A stretch of DNA of 7,463 nt, taken from assembly GCA_014377155.1 (NCBI GenBank), contig JACMQD010000404.1, forward strand, positions 1 through 7,463, written 5' to 3'. Positions within the stretch are counted from its first letter, which is position 1, and the number at the start of each line of letters is the position of its first letter. This document shows, in pieces, positions 1-4,680 of the stretch. Position numbers and translations under genes: made by a program. The notes below the pieces were generated by a model. The model saw only the letters and a program-made list of their open reading frames with translations. It was not told the DNA's origin and ran no database searches. The stretch is from Herminiimonas sp. (lineage in GTDB: Bacteria; Pseudomonadota; Gammaproteobacteria; Burkholderiales; Burkholderiaceae).

Positions 1-474
1 CGCGATCCATTGGGCGGGATGGTCAGCTTTGACGAAGGCATCCGTGCAGCCGGAAGCGCGGCCACGACGGTCCTCCTCGATAAACCTTTTCTGGAGAATG
101 AAAACGCGGATCGGACCGGACTCTCCCTCCAGACCGCGAAAATAGCGCGGCAAGAACTCGCGCATGCTGGTGCAGCCGGAGCCACTGACAAAAAAGAGAA
201 AGGTAGCGACCCGCTTGGCACCTGGCGCCGGGAGGTTTTTGTCGAGGATGTAATAGCTTGCGTAACCCCCACCCTTGAAAACGAACCTCTCGGAAACAAT
301 GCCATCGACGCGGCCCGAAGGCGGATCGAACATCGGCACCGCGCAAGCGGATAGAAACAGCGTCGCACCTGGAATGAACGGCCAGGTCACCAACCGGCAG
401 AGCCGTACGATCAAATTGCGGAAGGACTGCCACCGCCCGGCCAGACCGGAAACGGCAGCATCCATGCCCGACAT
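1..474 (-). CDS. Lipoprotein with alpha/beta-hydrolase-like N-terminus, partial (runs off the left edge)
   Basis: The minus-strand frame is open from a stop near 555 to position 1, so only the first 158 codons are present and there is no stop. ATG at 474 or at 465 are both possible starts. Neither has a clear Shine-Dalgarno sequence, and the longer one is given. A hydrophobic stretch (WPFIPGATLFLSAC) ends in a good lipobox, LSAC, with the lipidated Cys at residue 41 counted from the 465 start, so export and membrane anchoring are likely. The mature part has a probable beta strand followed by FVSGSGCTSM, then YFRGLEGESGPIRVFILQKR. A small-residue SGSG turn after a hydrophobic strand fits the oxyanion-hole region of alpha/beta hydrolases. 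The catalytic Ser/Asp/His would lie beyond the window, so the enzyme class is inferred. It lies about 290 bp downstream of the acyltransferase on the same strand and could be cotranscribed. Confidence 0.72.
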   Translation of the reverse strand, partial: MSGMDAAVSGLAGRWQSFRNLIVRLCRLVTWPFIPGATLFLSACAVPMFDPPSGRVDGIVSERFVFKGGGYASYYILDKNLPAPGAKRVATFLFFVSGSGCTSMREFLPRYFRGLEGESGPIRVFILQKRFIEEDRRGRASGCTDAFVKADHPAQWIA

Positions 475-765
475 CGAAAGGGGAAAGTGATCCAAGAGGC
501 GGCCGCGTGCGCAAAAAAAAGGCAGTATTCCGGTGCGCGGCTTTACCGTCTCTCAATTCAGTTCCCAACGTATCGTTTCGAAGCAGAGGGTCCCGCGCAC
601 CAGGACTTTAATTTTCGGTCGGCAGGGTCGTCGTGGCAGCCAACACTTGTGCAGGGGGCGGAGTGTGGCGTGGCGACGCGGCATTGCGGCAACGGCAAGG
701 AACCGCCACGCGGGCTACCGTTCAAAGCGCCCTGCCGCAGCGATCTTGCCTATCGAAATCGATTC
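475..765. other. Gap between the acyltransferase and lipoprotein genes; no gene seen
   Basis: About 290 bp separate the stop of the acyltransferase from the first usable start of the lipoprotein. No reading frame here looks like a real protein. The one clear structure is an 8-bp inverted repeat, GCGTGGCG at 668-675 and CGCCACGC at 704-711, around a 28-nt GC-rich loop. It has no T-run on either side, so it is not a convincing intrinsic terminator. A run of eight A (T on the minus strand) at 513-520 has no stem in front of it. I could not identify a convincing -35/-10 pair for the lipoprotein, so whether it has its own promoter is open. Confidence 0.5.
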
Positions 766-1920
766 TCACTTGGCCGGAAACGACCATCGTTCGCGCAGCT
801 TGAGCCGCCACTGCAGCAGCGTCGCCATGGCTTTTCCAAGACGGTTGCCCGGCTTTCCCGCCTCTCGCAAACGCAGACGCGCAAGCCGCGAACAGCGCGT
901 CGCCATCGACGTACAGGTGACGCCGGCGTTGAGTACCACCTGTCTCGGCGAGCGGTACACAATGACATTGTCAAGATCCCGCTGGACCCCGAGCATCCGG
1001 AATTTGTAATCGTCCGGCCCCCAAAGAAAATGATATTCCTCACAGCCGAGATTGATGCTTTCGCAGATCGTCAGAAAACAGCACAGCATGCCGACCCAGT
1101 ATCCGTCGTATCGAAGGTCATGTGCCAAAACACTGCCAAAAGTGTGATTGCCTACCCGATAGCCGATCGAACCGGCACAGATCTTTCCATCGATGGTAAT
1201 CACCCCCACCATCCCACGTGCAGCCACCAACTTCAGGATACGCCGGGTTTCGGCATCCTCTCGTGTGTCCGCATACGGCTTGCCGAGCATACGGTTGTTT
1301 TTCAGCCGCAGAATATCGAGCACCTGCGCTTCCGCGATCTTGTCCCGCTCCAGAAGCTTGTATTCGAAGGTCGGAAAGCAGCGTTTGACCCGATTGAGAT
1401 AATAGCGAACGTTCTTGCGGGTGTTTTTGCCAAGCGCGGCAACGTAGGCGTCGGCAGATTTCGGCAGTGACAGGACGATGTTTTCCGAAGTATTGAAGCG
1501 CTGATAGGGAAAGTCGAGATGTGTCAGATCGGTTTGGATCGTCTTGAATGAGATCACACCCACTTTTCCGAAACGCGCAAAGATTGCCTTTGAAAAACGT
1601 CCTATTTCAGCCGCGCAGATCTGGATCACGTTATTCAACACCATCACCCTGGACCCGTTGGTGCGAAACAGAAGGATCGTCACCGGCAGCCCGCCTTCGG
1701 ACACGACATACGTATGCAGTCGCTCCGCTGCTCCCATGATTTTCAGCCACAGGACGGAGGCATACAGATTTTGGTAGAGCCGCTCCATTGCGGCCTCGAC
1801 GAACGGTGGAACCGCATTCTCATAGATCGTGATGCTGAGTCCGTCGGGCGCGTCGGTTATCGTCAGGCAGTCAGGGGACGCCGGTTGATGTGCCGGCATG
1901 CTGGTGACGCCGCCGCTCAT
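766..1920 (-). CDS. GNAT-family acyltransferase, BioF2/FemAB-like (Acetyltransf_6 type)
   Basis: The 384-residue protein has no signal peptide or membrane segment and should be cytoplasmic. The middle (about residues 155-325) has the pattern of the GNAT fold found in BioF2-like, CelD/BcsL and FemAB-related enzymes. A basic NTRKNVRYYLNR helix (166-177) is followed by a long helix. Then come the core strands VGVITIDGKICAGSIGYRVGNHTFGSVLAHDLRYDGY (about 238-274), a helix with GMLCCFLTICESINLGCEEYHF, and the typical GPDDYKFRM end (301-309). Such enzymes transfer an acyl or aminoacyl group from a CoA or tRNA thioester/ester to an amine. Donor and acceptor cannot be read here. The ATG at 1920 overlaps the tyrosinase stop in an ATGA tetranucleotide. 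No strong ribosome binding site precedes it, which fits translational coupling. A second in-frame Met (residue 8) is an alternative start. The C-terminal tail (about 335-384) is basic and not recognised. Confidence 0.87.
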   Translation of the reverse strand: MSGGVTSMPAHQPASPDCLTITDAPDGLSITIYENAVPPFVEAAMERLYQNLYASVLWLKIMGAAERLHTYVVSEGGLPVTILLFRTNGSRVMVLNNVIQICAAEIGRFSKAIFARFGKVGVISFKTIQTDLTHLDFPYQRFNTSENIVLSLPKSADAYVAALGKNTRKNVRYYLNRVKRCFPTFEYKLLERDKIAEAQVLDILRLKNNRMLGKPYADTREDAETRRILKLVAARGMVGVITIDGKICAGSIGYRVGNHTFGSVLAHDLRYDGYWVGMLCCFLTICESINLGCEEYHFLWGPDDYKFRMLGVQRDLDNVIVYRSPRQVVLNAGVTCTSMATRCSRLARLRLREAGKPGNRLGKAMATLLQWRLKLRERWSFPAK

Positions 1921-3446
1921 TCGACACCATCGTTCGAGATTTCCATCCGCATTTCGCCGATGGTGATCACCACGCCCGTGGGCGCATGCTCTCCACTGAC
2001 GCGGACCAACGATATCGTCACATCCTTCAGCGATTCGAACGGGACGCCCGCAAGCAGGTGCGTGGCCGGAAATGTCAGACGTGCGGCGCCGGATTGCGCG
2101 CTCATCCCACCCCGCGCATGATCATGCAACTGCATGCTGTGGTGAAGCGCGCTCAGGATCGCGAAGGAACCGATGCTGCCGAGCAGATTGTTCGCCTCAA
2201 GAAACGTGGCCTCGGCAGAGGCCGGCATGTTGAGATAAATATGATAAAAATAGCCACCGCCTTCGCCGAGCGCAGTGAGGCGGATCTCGTCGAACACGAT
2301 CTGGATCGCCGCACCGCCATTCGTCAGCGGTTCCGCGAAACCGGTATGTTGCCGGCGCAGTGCCGCGTCCGCATCGATGATCTCCTTGAGTCGCAGCGGG
2401 GTCGATGGATCGATCTGGATGTTTGCACTGACTGGATTTTCATCGAGCTGGATCGCTCGTACGCCGCCCACGGAAAACCGCGTGGAATCTGTCGGCCGTT
2501 GTCCGGAAGGCTGCAACGTCGTCAATACCGGCGGACGCGAGATCACATGCGAACGTTGCAGGCCAGTCGATCCGCCAGCGTTGCCACTGCGCGCGCCTGG
2601 AACGGCCCGGAGCACCTGCGCCGTCGGCGTCACTATCACCGCAGGGAATGCTTCATTTTCATATTCATAGTTCATCTGGGCGTGACAGTTAATCGTCAGA
2701 TACCGTCCCATCGCCAGCCCTGGACCGTAGGTAAAGGCGCCGAGCCAATAAGGCGAGCTCGGTGACGGCATCCTGCGACCGCCGCCGGCGGCAACCCAGG
2801 CAACCCAGAGCCGATCGATGTTCGCATGATGCAGCCAGAAGATCGGATCGAACGGCGACTGCATCGTCGTCATCACGCCGCCGATGATGTCGTGCACCGG
2901 ATCATGCGGCTTGCGCTCGACGGATGATTCGAATGCATTGATCGTGCCGCGCGGAAAATTCAACACATCCGCTGCAAAGGGTGCGGCCGTCAGCGCCTCC
3001 GTAACATCGTTGTTGATGCGCTCGACGTACAGCGGGTTGCTGGGCGCCGCATCAGTGAATTCCCCGGGTATCCGCGGGTTCTTGTAATAATCCCAGTACG
3101 GCAGCATCAGACCGGGATTGCCGGAGACCATGCGCAAATACTGCTCGAAATAGTAGACATAGCCCCGGTGCCACGCCAGGAAGTATGCGATCCCATGCGG
3201 ACAGTAGTTCAGATGCGAATTGACCCAGTAGGCCCAACTGCGACGATCGGTCGCATCCTTGTTATCCCGCATCGCGCCGATTCCGCGGACGAAAGACGGG
3301 AAAGCGGCGGTCGATTTGAAGGTATCCCAGTCGAGTCGGCGGCTACGCGCCTGAACCCCGAATGATCTTGGCGTCATCGTCATCAGCGCTAGCGTCGCGC
3401 CTGAAGCTTTTACAAAATCGCGTCGTGTCAGGACCTTGCGTTGCAT
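1917..3446 (-). CDS. Tat-exported tyrosinase / polyphenol oxidase (type 3 copper enzyme)
   Basis: This 509-residue enzyme would oxidise phenols or catechols to o-quinones outside the cytoplasm. The N-terminus MQRKVLTRRDFVKASGATLALM is a twin-arginine leader, which suits export of a folded copper protein. CuA ligands are H78, H84 and H93, with the H-x8-H spacing and the following RGYVYYFEQYLR typical of the family. CuB ligands are H181 and H185 (HDPVH) and H207 in FWLHHANIDRLW. Cys82 lies two residues before H84, as in the Cys-His thioether of fungal tyrosinases. Asp182 occupies the position after the first CuB His, where Asn is frequent in tyrosinases. Residues of about 325-509 form a second, beta-rich region ending VVITIGEMRMEIS, resembling the C-terminal domain of plant polyphenol oxidases (inferred). 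The start at 3446 is chosen because AAGGAGAGG lies just upstream and the Tat leader begins there. The stop overlaps the acyltransferase start. Monophenolase versus diphenolase activity cannot be decided. Confidence 0.93.
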   Translation of the reverse strand: MQRKVLTRRDFVKASGATLALMTMTPRSFGVQARSRRLDWDTFKSTAAFPSFVRGIGAMRDNKDATDRRSWAYWVNSHLNYCPHGIAYFLAWHRGYVYYFEQYLRMVSGNPGLMLPYWDYYKNPRIPGEFTDAAPSNPLYVERINNDVTEALTAAPFAADVLNFPRGTINAFESSVERKPHDPVHDIIGGVMTTMQSPFDPIFWLHHANIDRLWVAWVAAGGGRRMPSPSSPYWLGAFTYGPGLAMGRYLTINCHAQMNYEYENEAFPAVIVTPTAQVLRAVPGARSGNAGGSTGLQRSHVISRPPVLTTLQPSGQRPTDSTRFSVGGVRAIQLDENPVSANIQIDPSTPLRLKEIIDADAALRRQHTGFAEPLTNGGAAIQIVFDEIRLTALGEGGGYFYHIYLNMPASAEATFLEANNLLGSIGSFAILSALHHSMQLHDHARGGMSAQSGAARLTFPATHLLAGVPFESLKDVTISLVRVSGEHAPTGVVITIGEMRMEISNDGVE

Positions 3447-3663
3447 CGTGCCTCTCCTTGAAGGGAACCACATCGAAAGACTCAGTGTGGCGAGAGGCAG
3501 TTCTGCGCTCATTGATATATGTTGAGAAAACTGAATAGCCATGGCACGCGAGAAGCCATTATCCGCATTGGCAATCCGATGCGCCGTCCCACTGCAAATT
3601 CCGTATATAGGCCAGGCGGGCTGCAAAGTGCGACAATGCGGCATTCAGAATTCGAGGTGCACA
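3447..3663. promoter_or_regulatory. Divergent intergenic region between tyrosinase and small secreted protein genes
   Basis: These 217 bp separate the tyrosinase start (minus strand) from the small secreted protein start (plus strand), so promoters for both directions should lie here. AT-rich elements that could be -10 boxes are ATATAT around 3515-3520 (either strand) and TATATA at 3604-3609 (plus strand). Neither has a good -35 partner at 16-18 bp spacing: the nearest plus-strand TTGGCA (3568-3573) is 30 bp from TATATA. The promoter role is therefore inferred from the divergent layout rather than from a clear sigma-70 match. Confidence 0.45.
3451..3459 (-). promoter_or_regulatory. Ribosome binding site of the tyrosinase gene
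   Basis: On the minus strand AAGGAGAGG precedes the ATG at 3446, with 7 nt between the AAGGAG core and the start codon. This near-perfect Shine-Dalgarno sequence fixes the start. The same frame is open further upstream, to an ATG at 3644, but that extension would bury the Tat leader 66 residues inside the protein. Confidence 0.85.
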
Positions 3664-3906
3664 ATGAAATTCATCAAGGTCCTGTTCGTTGTCGCTTTGT
3701 TTGCCTCGCCTATCGCAGAGGCGCAGGTCTATTTTGGGTCTGGAAGCGCAACCCCGAAAAATCCTGGTGCAGCAACCCGCGACCTCGACCGTCGCGCGCA
3801 CGCCGCGCCCCGCGTCAAGCCGCGCAGCAGCCAGGTGCGATGCCGGGACGGGTCACGGCATATCGTGCGGGTGTGTCGCCGGCACGGTGGTGTGGCAGGC
3901 CGCTGA
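3664..3906 (+). CDS. Small secreted protein with C-x10-C and HGGV motif (DUF3761-like)
   Basis: The 80-residue product starts MKFIKVLFVVALFASPIAEAQ, a classic Sec signal peptide with an AEA cleavage site before residue 21. GAGGTG at 3654-3659 gives a reasonable ribosome binding site. The mature part is about 60 residues, strongly basic and rich in Arg, Ala and Ser. It has two cysteines (C60, C71) in the pattern C-RDGS-x6-C-RRHGGVAG. The C-x-DG-(S/T)...C-x2-HGGV pattern is like that of small exported proteins of the DUF3761 type, where the two cysteines probably form a disulphide in the periplasm. The spacing between the cysteines here is shorter than I remember for that family, so membership is tentative. 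No function is known to me. It is divergent from the tyrosinase gene and followed by a long gene-free stretch. Confidence 0.7.
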   Translation: MKFIKVLFVVALFASPIAEAQVYFGSGSATPKNPGAATRDLDRRAHAAPRVKPRSSQVRCRDGSRHIVRVCRRHGGVAGR

Positions 3907-4182
3907 ATCCGACCGTAAAGGTCATTACCACGTCGAAGTGCCTGCAGTAGACCCTGGCGTTCGGAGTGTTCGTCGACATTGACAAATGTATTCATCCCGG
4001 CATGCGTCGAGAAGTCGATTGCAACCGGGTGCTCAAGCGTTTTTTAGTCGCCCTGTTTTCGACGGACCCGCTTGTGCGTTTTTCTCCCTCATATTGAGTG
4101 CTTCAAAAGCATTCTCGTAGTCTCGTAATACCGTCTTCACGCACCCCTCCCTTGCAACACAGCCGACAGAATATTTTCCGAT

Positions 4183-4204
4183 TCTAAATTCCGTAAAATT
4201 TAGA
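4183..4204. repeat. Inverted repeat, 8-bp arms, 6-nt loop
   Basis: TCTAAATT at 4183-4190 and AATTTAGA at 4197-4204 are exact reverse complements around the loop CCGTAA. The element is AT-rich and lies in the gene-free stretch. It could be an operator dyad or a weak RNA hairpin. No T-run follows directly on either strand, so it is unlikely to be a terminator. Confidence 0.55.
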
Positions 4205-4320
4205 GAAACGAAACAGACAACAGTGAGGCCGCACAAGGCCCTCTCTTGATGCAACTGTTCTTGTAGAAACTATTTTCTTGTTCCGCGCTTGAGGATCTCG
4301 ACGAAATGGATTCTTTTGAT

Positions 4321-4338
4321 TCATTCCGTACGGAATGA
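4321..4338. promoter_or_regulatory. Perfect 18-bp palindrome, probable operator
   Basis: TCATTCCGTACGGAATGA is its own reverse complement over all 18 bases, with no central spacer. A perfect dyad of this length with a GTAC centre resembles operators bound by dimeric helix-turn-helix repressors, in particular the TetR family. It sits about 340 bp upstream of the di-haem oxidoreductase and over 400 bp downstream of the small secreted protein. No regulator gene is present in the window, so the binding protein is unknown. With no loop it would make a poor RNA hairpin, which favours a DNA-binding role. Confidence 0.6.
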
Positions 4339-4459
4339 TCCTCCTCCCCCCCCCTGCGGAGCCTTGTTAATCCACGTTTCTTGCTCCTGGACTCCAATAT
4401 TTTTTTTGAAAATACCTGGATTTTGAGCTGGTAACTTTTGCATGCGAGATCCGCCCAAG

Positions 4460-4489
4460 AAATATCGCGTGATGCGCTTATCGATATTT
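4460..4489. repeat. Inverted repeat, 8-bp arms, 14-nt spacer
   Basis: AAATATCG at 4460-4467 and CGATATTT at 4482-4489 are exact reverse complements separated by 14 nt. It lies about 190 bp upstream of the di-haem oxidoreductase start. It may be a split operator or a hairpin in the leader RNA. No function can be assigned from sequence alone. Confidence 0.45.
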
Positions 4490-4623
4490 TCTAGAAGCTA
4501 AGCGTCCACGGCAATGGTTGACCCATCGTAAAAGTAAGTCAAACCCAGCAACACGATGCATCGGGTCCCAGTAAAGTCCGCGTCGCACATCGATGGATAC
4601 GCTGCCGAACTGATTTTGAAGCA

Positions 4624-4638
4624 ACGCGCATTGCGCGT
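4624..4638. repeat. Short GC-rich inverted repeat just upstream of the di-haem gene
   Basis: ACGCGC at 4624-4629 and GCGCGT at 4633-4638 are reverse complements around ATT. It ends 30 nt before the ribosome binding site of the di-haem oxidoreductase, so in RNA it would form a small hairpin in the leader. At this size it may be chance. Confidence 0.3.
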
Positions 4639-4680
4639 CTCGCCGTATGTAGCGTTCGTTCACCTTCAAGGAAAAAGTCC

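Larger units (their letters stand above)
3907..4680. other. Long AT-richer intergenic stretch with inverted repeats; no supported gene
   Basis: About 770 bp lie between the small secreted protein and the di-haem oxidoreductase. The part from about 4040 to 4500 is visibly AT-richer than the coding DNA around it. It contains homopolymer runs (nine C at 4346-4354, eight T at 4400-4407) and several inverted repeats listed separately. Frames of 56-84 codons exist on both strands, but none has a ribosome binding site together with a recognisable protein pattern. The stretch could be a long regulatory leader for the di-haem gene, a site for an untranslated RNA, or a decayed gene. TTGACA at 3979-3984 matches a -35 box but has no convincing -10 partner. 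Confidence 0.55.

Noticed and set aside
23..568. Long minus-strand frame (181 codons) over the lipoprotein
   Set aside because: It is rich in Arg/Cys/Trp/Pro with no coherent pattern. The other minus-strand frame gives a lipobox signal peptide and a sensible hydrolase-like sequence.
668..711. 8-bp inverted repeat as a terminator after the acyltransferase
   Set aside because: It has a large loop and no T-run on the minus strand after the stem.
487..1470. Long plus-strand frame (327 codons) opposite the acyltransferase
   Set aside because: It has no recognisable protein pattern and lies antisense to a well-supported GNAT gene. Long antisense frames are common in GC-rich coding DNA.
3568..3609. 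TTGGCA and TATATA as a promoter for the small secreted protein
   Set aside because: The 30-bp spacing is far from the 16-18 bp expected for sigma-70.
1917..3644. A 66-residue upstream extension of the tyrosinase frame to an ATG at 3644
   Set aside because: The ATG at 3446 has a near-perfect Shine-Dalgarno sequence and begins a Tat leader, which must be N-terminal. The extension would overlap the divergent promoter region and shows no signal of its own.
3979..4007. TTGACA as the -35 box of a promoter reading into the gene-free stretch
   Set aside because: The bases at the expected -10 position (ATGCGT) do not match well enough.
4033..4397. Two short overlapping minus-strand frames in the AT-richer stretch
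   Set aside because: They are low-complexity, Ser/Lys/Arg-rich translations without ribosome binding sites or domains.
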